64,000 bases of DNA from Cytidiella melzeri (Eukaryota; Basidiomycota; Agaricomycetes; Polyporales; Irpicaceae). The notes under the pieces were generated by a model that had not been told where the DNA came from, searched no databases, and saw only the letters and a program-made list of their open reading frames with translations. Position numbers and translations under genes: made by a program. Shown here piece after piece: positions 30,896 through 45,011 of the stretch (positions are counted from its first letter, which is position 1; every line of letters begins with the position of its first letter). The DNA is taken from the NCBI GenBank assembly GCA_022592445.1, contig JABYQR010000005.1:186001-250000 (forward strand), written 5' to 3'.

Positions 30896-31150
30896 GTAAA
30901 GATTGTCGAAAAAGAACGCGAGAAACGTGTCCTCTCGGATACGTTACTCGAGGCATTGATTCTTAAACAAACACACGTCTTCCTGCTGTAAGAATACGTT
31001 TCTTGAAAATTCGTCCAGCAGCACTAAGAATATTTCGTAGGTGAGGGAACTGGATCATGAAAGGGAGAGTGACGGCGCCAATCTTGACCGAGGATTCGTC
31101 GGCCACTGGCAAGCGCAGGCCGATTCTCACTTGCGCTCTCATGCGACCCT
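30896..31150. repeat. diverged direct repeat, unit B
   Basis: Partner of 29898-30190, about 1 kb downstream in the same orientation. It runs up to the 5' side of the aftiphilin-like gene, so its promoter may derive from the duplicated segment. Neither unit contains a recognised gene. Confidence 0.55.
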
Positions 31151-31180
31151 TGGTCATCCTGCGCCTCACCGTCGACCAGC

Positions 31181-34100
31181 ATGGATGAGCTATACGGCAA
31201 TGCGTGGGGGGACTCGTCCGACATTGCAGGTGACATCCAGCTGCGTCATTCCAGCTGGACCTCACCCAAGTTAACAACGCACGTCGAGGAAGCAGACTTG
31301 GCAGCCCCTTCGTGGGCGACCGGCGCGGGAGTACAGTGGAACGAGCCTTCAACAGAAGAGCATGGATTCAGATGGTCAGCGAATGACCCTGACTTGGAAT
31401 GGGCCGACAATACCTCTTACCAGATACGAATCCAGAGCCAGAGCAGTGATGAGGTTGAGGAGCAGTCAGCGCACTCGCCTGAAGTTGGAGACCAGGAAGA
31501 GGAGGATGCGCAGGTAGACGATGTAGGACCGCAAAACGGGTCACCGACTGTGAGCCTGCCAACTGTTGACAGCAGCCAGTTTGCATCCTTAGAGCTAGAC
31601 ATGAGCCTTAGCCCTCCGCCATCCTCTCCGCCTCTCTCTCGCTCGTCAAGTCCAGATGGCTTCGGAACCTTTGAGACTGGCTTCGTAGCAGAGTCAACGG
31701 CCGCCCCGGAGACCTTGTCTCCCGCTATAATTGAAGATGATTGGGGCTCTCCGTGGGTGGGAACTGCACAAGCCGAGGGCGAGGAAGTGTCCAAACCTGT
31801 GGATGAATGGGAAGCAGCTAGAAAGCAGAAGGAGCAACTCGACAGACAGATTGTACGCTCAGTCAATTATATCTGTCTATCACAATCTCTCACACTGTAG
31901 CATGAAGCCTCCCGATGTATTGGCCAATATGTTGGTGCAATGTACAGAATTCTTCCAGGATCCTACAGGAGATCCCAATACTCTCAATGTCAATGGAGCA
32001 ACCGACGATTGGATGAATCAGTGGCGCAACGGCTTGGATAGCATTGAAGGCTTGTGAGTGCGGTAGATAGGCCTTCTGTCTGTATACGCTGACATCAGTG
32101 GATGGCAGGGAACAATTAGTACATGCAGTTGTACCGGACCTTAACTTGCAGCCACCTGTGCAGTTTACAAAGACTTCCATAGCTAAGAGTATGGCTGGTG
32201 CTGTGCGTCTAACTAGGAATCTTTCCCTCGCGAAGAGCAGCCCGTTGTCACACTACTTCGCCATGAAAGGCTCAACTACATGGGAGATCGCACTTAAAAA
32301 GAGGAAGGACGTGATCGAAGAAGATGTCGTACCTGCAGGCTGGAGGATTCTAGAGAAGCAACCAGTGGCAGACGCAACGGATGTAACAAAAACAGCGAAG
32401 CAGGGAGGATTGTTTTCTTTCTGGGGGAGGAAGCACCTCAAAGCGCCTTCGATTCCTGATGACACACCTACGCAAGCCACTGCGCCGATTTCGCTTTCAC
32501 GCCCACCTAGTGTGCCACCTGCGACGGAAGACAGGATGTCGATTGGAACGAGCCAGGAATCGGGTCAAGCTCCGTCTCCCCTGAAAGAAGATGTAGAATC
32601 CAATCTCGTTTCTTCACCTGTGGGAGAAGTTGTGCCATCCCCACAAGTGGCCGCGCCATCTGCATTCTATGCCGACGCTCCAGACATACATCCCGACAGT
32701 ACGCCTTCGCCTTCCGAAGCGCCACCGTCGGCTGTCTCGCGATTTCTCGGCCGGTTTTCGCGCACGCGCAACTCATTAGGTGCCTCGAGTTCCAGAAGTT
32801 CACTTGCGCTTTCATCTGACGATCTGGACCTCTTGTCGGATATCGTTCCTAAAGCTCATGACGGGTTCGACGATGCTGAAGTTGCCCCGATACAGCCACT
32901 GGCAAACATCTTGAAGGCTGAGCCGCTACCACCTCTGCTGGCTCCGCCACCATCGGTACCGGCTACTCGTCCTCCATTGTCAAGCATCAACGCTGCAGCG
33001 TCCTTCGCCAGCTCAATTGACTCGTCCTTGGATAAATCCTTGCCTACAGCGCCGTTGACTGGCGATGACCTTGATGACATTTTTGGCGCCTTTGAAAGTG
33101 TATCGAGAGTTTCAGTCCCGGCTGCCTCTACTCCTTTCGCCAACAACTTTGCTATGTTTTCATCTGACCCTGGTGGGACAACAAAAGCTCACACCTCTAC
33201 GACAACTGGATTCACATCCACGCAGCCTTCACAGGCCTCAGGCTCTTCTTCCTCTGTCACTCGAAGCCTCCCGTTATCGACGCAACGACAAACGTTACAG
33301 CCATCCGTGCTACGCCCTTCACCTCCTGTTTCCCGAACGGGATCAACAGTCGCGAAAAGCCATCATAGCATATCATCTGACGCATCAAGCGATGTCTATG
33401 GAAGTCACAAACCACAGATGAAGCTTTCGCTGTCACTGTCTATTTCTCGACCCCCTTCTGCCGCTTCTCTGACTGCTCCAATATCTGCCAGTGAAGCCCC
33501 ACTCGCACAGTTGTACCCTAACTCTCTGAACAAAAACAGTGTCATAAATTCTGGCATGAGCACGGCTCGCACACCATCTCCATTCGTCCTTGATCCTGTG
33601 CCACGTACGCGAACTGCAACTCCGATGAGGGTCGAGGGGTCTAGCAAAGCAGTAGCTGGGACACCTTTTCTTCCGCCGCCTCCATCCTTCGCAGGATTTA
33701 CCAAACCATCAAACCCCGTACCTCCAAACCAGAACCTTTATGATGACGACGACGACTTCGCGGACTTTCAGTCGCCGTCAGAGCCGGCGCCTCCAGAGGG
33801 TCTCAGCAGCTTTGCATTCGCGCTACCGCCTCCGCCAGGGTCGCGAGGAATTGCACCCGCTATTACTCCTGCTGCGCAAGCCTCCGCGATGTTGGGCCGA
33901 TCATCCTCGCCCCCATATCCCGACTCATCGCAACCGTTTGATAATGACTTTTCGGCCTTCTTTCCTTCCTCTTCATCCGCCAGGTTTCCCCCACATAGCA
34001 CCAGTTCTGGGTTCAATTCCACTTTTGCGTCAAGTTCTGACAAGTCCCTCTTCAACGGCCAACACAGTCACTCTGACTTTGATGACCTCGTAAGTCCACT

Positions 34101-34596
34101 GTCGTCATCTGCTCTGCGTACACCATCCCCTCCGCGGCCTATTACGAAAGCATCGAGGCCATCATTATCGATCAAGCCACCTCCCACAACTACTATATCC
34201 CCTGCAAGCGACGAGACAAGGAATCGACAACGTCAGCATACTCTCTCGTTGATGGAGCGAGCCGCCGCGAGACCTGGTAGATGGCCTGCACCTCCATCGC
34301 CTCTTCCTCAGGCGTTGGCGTTCCCTGTGCCTGGCTCTTCTGCGCAGAACGTCGACTTTATGGGAGATGATGACTCGTTCGGCCCTTTATCTGGTTCTGC
34401 CACTCCAAGCAGCGATTTATCGTTACATCCCCCCGCTCCCGGAACTGCGTCTGCTCTCACTATTACGACTTCCCTCTTTGAGTCCAAAAATGAGCGTAAG
34501 GCCCCTCCTTTTGCACCGATACACAGTTCAAGGAAGGAGGATAGTAGGGCGGGTGGGCTTTCTGCGCAAGATTTATCCTTCTTTGAGGGTTTGTGA
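31181..34596 (+). CDS. large disordered aftiphilin-like protein, candidate AP-1/clathrin accessory factor
   Basis: Three exons, 31181-31852, 31908-32053 and 32109-34596, encode 1101 residues. One ordered block spans the joins: [18 protein letters not shown], then [59 protein letters not shown] and [12 protein letters not shown]. The rest is low-complexity S/P/T-rich sequence studded with acidic aromatic motifs: [41 protein letters not shown] and DDSFGPL. FGPL fits the gamma-ear binding consensus (aromatic-G-P/D/E-hydrophobic) and the DDFADF type is typical of aftiphilin and gamma-synergin. A role in clathrin/AP-1 traffic is therefore inferred; I do not recognise a named yeast orthologue. Confidence 0.65.
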
Positions 34597-34827
34597 AGAG
34601 AGCAGGCGTAATTTCTAGGCTAGAAATTGCAACTTTATCTTATTCTTACAATTGCAATGTATTATCACACAATCTTCATACGTATCATGTAACTACTAGA
34701 CTCATCATTGGCCACATGGGTACGCATACGTGGGCGCTTACACTTATTATCGGTGCGAGTAAGGCGCTTGCACATTTGCTGTCTTCCTCCATCTTGACCT
34801 TTGCAACAGCACCTAGAGCCGGAGGCA

Positions 34828-37800
34828 ATGAACGTTTGGGTGAGTTAACCCTTGTAGTATTACCTCTGTTCTGCTCTCACAAGTCTCAGACCGAGCATCG
34901 TAATCCGGAGGGCCGCACTTACTGGTTTAACACTGGCACGAGGGAGAGTGTTTGGGAAAAACCAGACGGTATGTCACGCGTGTTTGCTCCTTGGAGAGTA
35001 TACTGATCGTTGGACGTAGACCTCAAGTCACCATTTGAGGTGCGCTGGAACGTTTGTGAGCCTCGTACCCCTCTCACACCTTGACTTGTTGCAGCGCGCT
35101 TTGGGTCAGACGAAATGGAAAGAGTATTTCTCTGGTGGCAGGAAGTACTACTACAATGTGCGTCGCATTTCATTTCGCCTCGAAATACCGCGCTGAAGAT
35201 ATCACACTGTGATAGACTGAGTCGAAGGAGTCAAAATGGGATATGCCTGACGAGTTGTTGCTTCTGCTTGAAAAGGTCGAGAAGGAAGCAAAGCCCGCGA
35301 ATGCCCTAGTGTGAGTATCGTTTGATACTGCTCATGTGTAAGCCTCCTACAGTACTGAACACTATCGGCACATCAAGTACAACAGGAACTCAAGGTGCAG
35401 CGAACCCTTTGGGCGGATCTGACCCTTCCTCATCTACCGGTTCGCAGCCTCAAATTAATGGTCAGAATGGTGAACTTGCAGTCGGACTTCCGACAGGCGG
35501 TCTCCCCTTTCAGCAGCAAAGTATACTCCCCGCAAGGCCAAACCTGCCAGACGATCCTGTCATCCCTCACAATGGATTTGCCACTGTGGAGGAGGGGGAG
35601 AAAGCCTTCATGCATTTACTGAGGAAAGCAGGTGTTGACGCGCATTGGACTTGGGATCAGACTATGAGGGCTATCATTACAGATCCGTTGTACAAGGCAC
35701 TCAATACTTTGGCGGAAAAAAAGGCTGCATGGCAAAAGGTACGTTTTCGGGTGCTGCGCTTGAGTCGTGTGGAACTTACATCTTCCCCAATTTGCAGTTC
35801 ACAGACGCACTGAAAGCGAAGGAACAAGAGGAGCGGGAAGCGCGATTGTCCAAGCTACGTCCTGCTATTCGAAACATGCTGAAAGGAAACCCGAATGTAT
35901 TCCACTACACGACGTTCACCACCGCAGATAAATTATTTGCCCAGCACCCCATCTGGCAGCAATCCAAGGTAGAGGCTGAGCGTAGGCTAATCTTTGAAGA
36001 ATACGTGGCGGAACTCAAGCAGCGAGAAATGGTGCGTTCATAGTTAGTGTTACAACAAGCACATTTATATACGACTTTGCAGCAAGAAAGCCGCGCTTCG
36101 CGCACTCGTGGCATATCTAAACTCGTCGGACTCTTCAAAACGTTGGATGTAGATGTGCTCACTCGTTGGCGTCAAGCTCAGACCAAGGTCATGGAGTCTG
36201 AGGAGTGGCAGAACGACGAAGAACTTCAGAAGCTTCCAACGCTTGATATCTTGTTAGCCTTTGAGGACTACAGCCGCGTGCGTGAACGAGAATTTGAAGA
36301 GCAGATGCGTAGAGCTCAAGTTGAAAAGACGAGAAAAGAGCGAAAAGCGCGTGAAGCTTTCAGAGTGCGTCAGCCGTTTGTTTTACGTGCTTCTCCTACT
36401 CAAGTGGCATATAGGAGCTCTTGCGTGAACTCACTTCCGCAGGCAAAATCAAATCCCGGACAAAGTGGAAGGATGTATATCCCCTCTTTTCCGACGACAA
36501 GCGTTACTTTGACATACTCGGGAACCCTGGTTCCAACCCCTTGGAACTGTTCTGGGATCTGGTCGATGACCTTGATCAAAAGCTCGACAAGAAAATTGAA
36601 CACGCCCGCGAGGCCATTAGAAAGTGGGAAGAGCAGGCAGGCGACGGCGCTACTGTCAATGGGATTCCTAACCCATTCAAGCTTACGGCGGAGACTTCTA
36701 AGGACCAATTTGTGACAGTCTTGAAAGCTGACCGTGATTGCGCAGAGAAGTTTAATGATGGTGAGCTGGACGAGATCTTCAGGACCGTGAGTGGAGTCAC
36801 ACTTGTGAAATCATGTTGGTATTCATTGCTATTTTTCAGATGCTCTCCGAGGCTATCAAGCAGCAAGCGGACGAAAAGCGGCGGGCAGAAAGACGGCAAC
36901 GCCACCTGCAAGACGACCTTCGTTATGCCTTGAAAAAGCTGGCTGAGCCTATCGATATCAACATGTCATACGAAGATGTGCGTCATTGTGTTGAATTCAC
37001 GATGTTTATATATTGACGAGGACCGTCACTTTTAAGGCTGTACCACTAATGCAAGAGTTGCCGGAGTACAAAGCAATCGAGGATGAAGACAGTCGACGTG
37101 CCGCATTTATGAAATTTGTGAAGCGGCAAAAGGTTTGTGGTGTGCGTACCATTTCTATATTTCGCTCAACCCTTCTGTCCCCTAAATAGGAACGCCTGCG
37201 TGAGCGTGAGCGAGAGGCGTCAGAGGACGGTGGCTCTGCCACTAGTCGCAAACGCAAGGATCCAAGGGACCGTGATGGAGAGCGTGAACGCGACCGCGAT
37301 AGGGAGAGAGATCGTGAGCGAGAAAAGGACAGAGACTATCGGGACCGGGACCGCGAACGCGACCGGGATCGTGAACGAGAGAGGGATCGGGACCGCGACG
37401 ATACTCATTATGACCGGGAACGAGAACGAGAAGGTCGTAGTGCGCGTCACCACAGAGGTCACGACGACCATGACAGCCATGGAGCTCGGCCACCCAGAGA
37501 TCATGTACGAGAGCGCGAACATAAGGACAAGGACTACTATACGAAAGATCGAGACCGAGAGTATAGCAGTCGCTCAAGCAAGCACCCTCGTGACTTCGAC
37601 AGGGAGAAGGACGATAGAAAGCATCGAAGCTCCCGGGCTGATTACGATGCTCAAGACAAATCTCACGAACCCCTGGTGTACGGTGCTGATCCTCCTCCTC
37701 CTCCTCCCGCTGAACGAGAGAGAAGTGCGTCGGTTTACAAAGAGGACCCCAGGGAGAAGAGGGAGCGTTCTGCGTATGACGACCGCCTTTACGACGAGAG

Positions 37801-37957
37801 AGCGGAAAAGGTATGACATCCGTAAAACCGTGGTATTGTTCTCATACTCTTCCATCAGCGACCTCGCTACGATACTCCTACTGCACCGCCATCGGAACAT
37901 GAGCGTCCGCAAGAACCAGCTGCGCGAGCTGAGACTCCGGAGGAAGGGGAGATTTAG
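34828..37957 (+). CDS. PRP40: PRP40, U1 snRNP-associated splicing factor (WW and FF domains)
   Basis: The start is a 12-nt exon (ATG AAC GTT TGG at 34828-34839) that completes the first WW domain: [20 protein letters not shown] and [10 protein letters not shown] second WW domain follows ([29 protein letters not shown]). After a glutamine/glycine/proline linker come several FF domains, for example [16 protein letters not shown] with [19 protein letters not shown], then [14 protein letters not shown] and [13 protein letters not shown]. The C terminus is a long RD/RE/RS-rich tail. Prp40 bridges U1 snRNP at the 5' splice site to branch-point proteins and binds the RNA polymerase II CTD. The tail is longer than in budding yeast and resembles PRPF40 of animals. 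Confidence 0.93.
37200..37600 (+). repeat. low-complexity RD/RE-coding tract
   Basis: Within PRP40, a region of alternating cgn/gan codons encodes runs of arginine with aspartate or glutamate. The antisense strand gives long spurious frames here. Confidence 0.8.
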
Positions 37958-38024
37958 CTGTCATTAGAACGCACGTGCATTCTTTTGTATCGTATGGTAG
38001 TCGGCATTGGTATCAGATACAATG

Positions 38025-38533
38025 CTATGACTGTGGCTCCGGCTCTACAATATCGATAGGGCCGATCCTAAGGCGTGTATACGTCTGCTTGTGGATGATG
38101 GTTTTTTGGTAGCCCTTTCGACGCTTCTTCTTGAATATCACCTCCATTTGTCCCTTTGTGTGCTCTACCACAGTAGCCTGTACCCTCACATGCTCTGGAG
38201 GAACGGTTGGGTTGCCACGTAGGGTATAGTCTCGAGAGCCAACTTCGTTGATCTCGGACAGAGAGAGTACGTCGCCCACGCTAACGTCCTTCAGGCGAGG
38301 TACGGTGAGCAAGTCGCGAGGTGCCAGCAGGTATTTCCGACCAGCGACCGACGCTACGACGTATTTCTGAGGTTGACTTCTTAGAGTCTCGAGCGCGGAT
38401 GTGGCGGCTGTGGTTGTAGGTTGGGTATGCAACGCACGCGTCGCGGCGATCTGGCGAAACGCTGAAGAGTAGTTTGAAAGACGCAATGCAAGAGTCAAAG
38501 CTGGAAGCACCTACGTCTCAGCAACGCTGCCAT
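38025..38533 (-). CDS. mitochondrial large-subunit ribosomal protein bL21m
   Basis: Two exons, 38533-38515 and 38461-38025. The first exon is only 19 nt and begins a mitochondrial presequence (MAALLRPFRQIAATRALHT). The mature part shows the L21 fold: KYVVASVAGRKYLLAPRDLL, VPRLKDVSVGDVLSL, then VRVQATVVEHTKGQMEVIF and KKKRRKGYQKTIIHKQTYT, with IGPIDIVEPE at the C terminus. The basic KKKRRKGY loop that contacts rRNA is typical. The alternative start without the 5' exon would be GTG. The gene diverges from ATP1 across 222 bp. Confidence 0.88.
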
Positions 38534-38755
38534 CGCTGTAGCGAACCAAGGCGCGAAGGAGAATAAGTATGTCGAGGTCGACAAAGGCGTCTCAGGCCCG
38601 TAATGTGAAGCGTCTACTGCAGACCGGAAGAATTGAGGCGGAGATTGAAACAAAGGTTCAAGGTTCGCCGGCTGAAATTCCGCATACGCCCGCAACTCTC
38701 GTCTCGCACGTCTTTCGCGACCTCCAACTCTATCTTTCACTCTCTCTTTGCCGTT
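38534..38755. promoter_or_regulatory. bidirectional promoter of bL21m and ATP1
   Basis: 222 bp separate the start codons of two divergently transcribed nuclear genes for mitochondrial proteins. The interval is too short for two fully separate promoters, so shared control is likely. Confidence 0.55.
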
Positions 38756-40908
<2,153 letters not shown>

Positions 40909-41372
40909 AGTCAGTCCTATATGCTATGTTGTCGTGATAGACGGGCTTCGGCGCGAAACCAAAATTTTGTCTATTTGCTAGTCTACTATTCATGTCAATG
41001 AGAATCGGACTTGCTCTTGTTGACCATATATGCAGACCTATGCACTCTCTGAGTGAATTGCGTTGTAGTGCTATAGAAGATTTGAAGCGACGCTGCATCT
41101 GAATCAGTACATGTCGGCAGGGTATATTACTTACCTGCATTATCCTTCTGCGATGCGCCGATAAGTGTGCTATTAGTCCTCAGGCCTCGGGCCTCAGCCA
41201 CAACCCTCACTGAAAGGTTATCTTCATGTTGGTATATGAGTGACGCAACCATACAAATCGCTAATACGTGCGCGTCCGGGCGTTGCGCCTTTCCATGTTA
41301 CAGCTGATCTATTTACTACAGTACCATTACCAGTATTTCAACGAAATCTATTTCACCGCAAGTCTCTCCAGG
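40909..41372. other. intergenic region, converging 3' ends
   Basis: 464 bp between ATP1 (+) and the DUF2408 gene (-). No supported gene, RNA or repeat was seen. Confidence 0.5.
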
Positions 41373-44300
41373 TCAACGCTCGTCGTCTGAAACTTCATCG
41401 GTATCGAACGTCGTCTCATCGTACTCATCCTCCTCCTCCGTCCCTCCTTCGTCCATCCGTTCCTTCAGCTACCGCAAACCATGTCAACATCTGCATTGGT
41501 TGGTACGCAAAGATCTAGACGTGCTCACCATTTCCAACAACTCATGACATTCGTTCAGATGTGCCATGACGATACCCTGGCCCTCAGGAATGGAACCGTC
41601 CACACCGACGAACTTGCCGTCCTTCCGTATCGAGTCTATCTGATGCAATGCCAGCTGATACTAGTGGCCGGACCAGCACGTTAGCCAATATTCTCCAAGT
41701 GAGGATTGCCGCAGAACCATTGTGTACATGTTCGAGGCAAGCAAGGACGAGCACTCACAGGGTATAGTTCGCGCGGACTGAAGGCGCCGCCGTATTTCAG
41801 GACCTCATTGAGGCATTTTTTGACGGTAGTGAGCTTGTTTGCCTATCAGCAGTTCAAGCTAACAAATAACGAAGTGAGAGAGCTGATTGGGACATACGAT
41901 AGGTATGAGCTCCTCAGAAACAGGTTCACTTGAAGACAGAAGTCGGTATATAAGACCATAACATCGCCTCAGAAGATACAGCAGGACCTGACCGGGACAT
42001 CAGGCGTCTGGATCGCATGTATGCATCGCAGAACACTCACATATTGGCCAACCGGACGGTTGCCTTCTGCGTCAACGAACTTTCCATCTATCCTCATCTT
42101 GTCAATTTCCTGAAGGCTGAGGCTGTAGTTCCACAAATCTGTCTCGCGCAAGCTCCAACGATGTGTCATGACCTGCGACATTTTGTATCAGTGACTATAT
42201 ACAAGTGAGCAGCAAGAAAAACGCACCAGGCTCTCTAGCTCTCGTCTGATCTCCGTCAGTCGGTCATATATCGGTTTCAAAGACGACGCGACGTTTTTGG
42301 ACTCGGCCAGCGCTCGTATTTCTTGAACAATGTCAAAGCAATCTTCTAGCAGCGAAGAACAAATTGCCTGAGACGCGGGAAACGTCCCTCCCGGCCCCAT
42401 GAACCTGCCATCTACCCGCTTTCTGTTATGAGAAGCGTGGAAAAAACAAGCGAATGAGAGAAAGCATGGACTATGGTGAGCATATAAGCTGCGCATTCAA
42501 TATAAAATACTCAACGAGTCAATCTTCCTGAGCTCCTCCGTAAGTGGTTTCAGCTCAGCCTTCAGCTTTGGTAGGATGATTGGCTCGGGGTTCGGAACTT
42601 CCTTCGTGGGTGTCTTGCTCTCGGCCTCGTCGGATACGCCAAATGTGGACGCTTCAGTGGGTGTCTGCAAGTCGTCATCAGACGGTGGTAGGACAGGATC
42701 TTGGGGAATAAGAGCGAGTGCGGCCTGCGAAGCCGTCTCTTTGGCAGCAAGGGCAACTAATTGTCGCCGAACATTCACGAGGCGTTCGTGTATGGGCATT
42801 AACTCGGGTGAGAGAACAGCGAGGGAGTCCAGTAAGCCACGTAAAACGTTGTCTGTGACATGTACGGGGTCGTTTTAGTTTCCTCAGTCATGTTTATGGA
42901 GATGTGATGCGTATACCAGGGATGTCGTCAAGGTAGAAACGAAGATTGTGGAAGGGTCGGGGGTGGAAAGGGAACCGGGGAAGCGAAGCAATAGACTAGG
43001 GTACGCACCACATTCGTTCAACTGTCTCTCCAGCAAAGTAGTCATTGCGACGGGATGCTTCCCGCTTTCTGCATCTTGTTGCACGATTTGTCTGCGAAGA
43101 AGGGCGAAAAGATAGGTTAGCATGATCGCATTCGTATTGAAGCACTTATGAAGAGACCTGATGCTCTAAACCCCAAGAAGGGACATAATCTTCCTACCTG
43201 TGTGCCAGTAGCAGGTCAACGTTTCATGCGTTCAAGCATCCGAAGACCCTGCAATTATAACCGCCAATAGCCAAACGACATAACAAGAATGTACAAATGC
43301 CAAGAGCAGGACGAGTACGCACCGAAGTTCAGCGATCCGTTTATGGAAGGGTTCAAGGTCGGATTCGTTGTAGATGCCAGACTCATTCATGTGGTCGAGA
43401 ATTTGCTGGACAGTCATCGTATAGTCAGTAATTGATCGAAAAGGGCCAGGAAGAGTACGCTGTTTCGGCAGAAACAGCCAAGCTGAGAGGTGTAAAAGGG
43501 GAGGGGAAGGGGAAGACAGGCGAAGGCGGGCCAGAAGTAATGAAGCCGCCTAGCACTGCTGTTAAGTACCCTTCGGTGAACCGGAGAGAGGATGTTCTAA
43601 AGACGACATAAACACTCTTTAGGCCATTCAGGAACAAGAAACCGCACAGAAACGTTAAAGGCAAATTCCGCGAGCTTTTCTGAATACCACAACTCTACTC
43701 TGCCCGCCTACGCGAGCGGGGGTTGTAGCTTTTGCGGACCGAGCCCCCTTGATAGGAGCCGCAATGGTGCAATCCTGTCGCACTACGTGGTTTATGGCGG
43801 TTCAGGGCCGAACTACAGAGTGCGTGAGCAATCTCGAGCAGTCGAGCACTCGCAGATCGTCACTTTCAGGAAGAAAGCGCGGCAACCTTACGCGGCGAAT
43901 CGAGCAAAGCATGAACCCCCGATACATCTAATTGGTCCAGAGGCGATTTCTCGCATGAAGTTGAGGATTGAGGGTTAGCCTTTCGAGTGGGAACCATAGG
44001 CGACGGGACGGTCGACTGGATCTCCCAGACGTTTCTGGCAGTGGGCGGCAGGCGGAAGAGTCGAAGATCAACGTAAACGGCCGAGACATAACAAACGGTT
44101 CGGCGCCCCGTGGGATAGAGATGAAAGTTGTGATGTAGATCGAAAGCACTCACCCGCATGCTAGCAATTTGGCTGTAGGTCGCGGGACACTCCCTCGTTC
44201 TGCCTATAGTGAGATAGAAAAGTGAGAGCAGATTGAAGACGTCGGCGAGGGTGGTGTCGAGACGATTGTTGTAGGTGGTGTGATCGTCTCGGACTTCGTT

Positions 44301-44706
44301 GAGACGTGTAACTGAGATTTTCAAAAGGAATCCGAAGTGAATACAGAGATCCAGCATGACCGCAAGGCGTGAACAATCAGCTTGGGTCATAAATGACAGC
44401 CAAGAGAGACGCACCCTGCTTCACTATTGCCTGGTAGAGGGCATTGACGTCCGATGCCTTGATGTAGTCTCCTCTATTCTTCTTAAGAGCAGTGAGGCGA
44501 TTTCGAATGCTGCGATAATCAGATTAGCACTTTATATGGTCTAGACACAGCTGAACAATACTCGACCGCACTTACTTAATAATTGCCTCAAGTATTGGCA
44601 GTTCTGCAGAGTTGATGCAACGGACGGAGGCCAAAGACGTCAGTATACAGCTCGAGCGTGCAATTCACCGGGAGCACTCACCCTCTTGCGCGATTGGTGC
44701 CGCCAT
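41373..44706 (-). CDS. DUF2408-family protein of unknown function
   Basis: Exons join into one protein that starts MAAPIAQEELPILEAIINIR and continues RNRLTALKKNRGDYIKASDV, VTRLNEVRDDHTTYNNRLDT, VFNLLSLFYLTIGRTRECPA and YSQIASMRQILDHMNESGIY. Two halves with the recurring motif IDKMRIDGKFVDAEGNRPVG and IDSIRKDGKFVGVDGSIPEG follow, matching the duplicated DUF2408 domain of fungi. A 748-nt intron (43406-44153) separates the N-terminal exons from the rest, while the others are about 50-100 nt. An ATG at 43417 lies just inside it and could start a shorter form. The C terminus is acidic (EEEDEYDETTFDTDE), ending with TGA at 41373-41375. Function is not known to me. Confidence 0.72.
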
Positions 44707-45011
44707 GGTCTATAAATTAATGTTAGACTGTAACTAACAGTGCCAGGGTGTGTCCGTCGTGGCTGGCTACAGGTGAGCCGTGCGTGTTCGAGGACGAGGT
44801 TGAGGTTGAGAAGGAGTGCGCGAGCCAAGCCTTGTCTTAGAGATTGGCATCTCACAGGCGCTGAACGCACGTGCTGACGATCATCAAAGTTCCCACGGCT
44901 AGTGTCCTCAGCTATATATTAGCCTGACACGATAATCTCTGCTCACTGGTTTTTCCTCTCCTCTCTTTTACCACCACCGCAGCGCAGCCGTTAGATATAT
45001 CACTCGAGAAC
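44707..45011. promoter_or_regulatory. divergent promoter of the DUF2408 gene and tropomyosin
   Basis: 305 bp between two divergent start codons. It includes pyrimidine-rich sequence (ttttcctctcctctctttta near 44950) just upstream of the tropomyosin start, a common feature of fungal promoters near the transcription start. Confidence 0.45.

Larger units (their letters stand above)
29526..31180. other. gene-poor region with remnants
   Basis: 1.65 kb without a supported intact gene. It contains a diverged direct repeat (29898-30190 and 30896-31150) and a broken serine-protease-like fragment (30320-30590), listed separately. It also holds the promoter of the small membrane protein and of the aftiphilin-like gene. 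Confidence 0.6.

Noticed and set aside
37220..37580. Overlapping antisense frames in the PRP40 tail
   Set aside because: They are by-products of the RD/RE repeat coding tract on the plus strand.
43425..43980. Open frames within the long DUF2408 intron as exons
   Set aside because: None keeps the DUF2408 alignment or carries consistent splice sites; direct joining of the flanking exons gives the conserved sequence.
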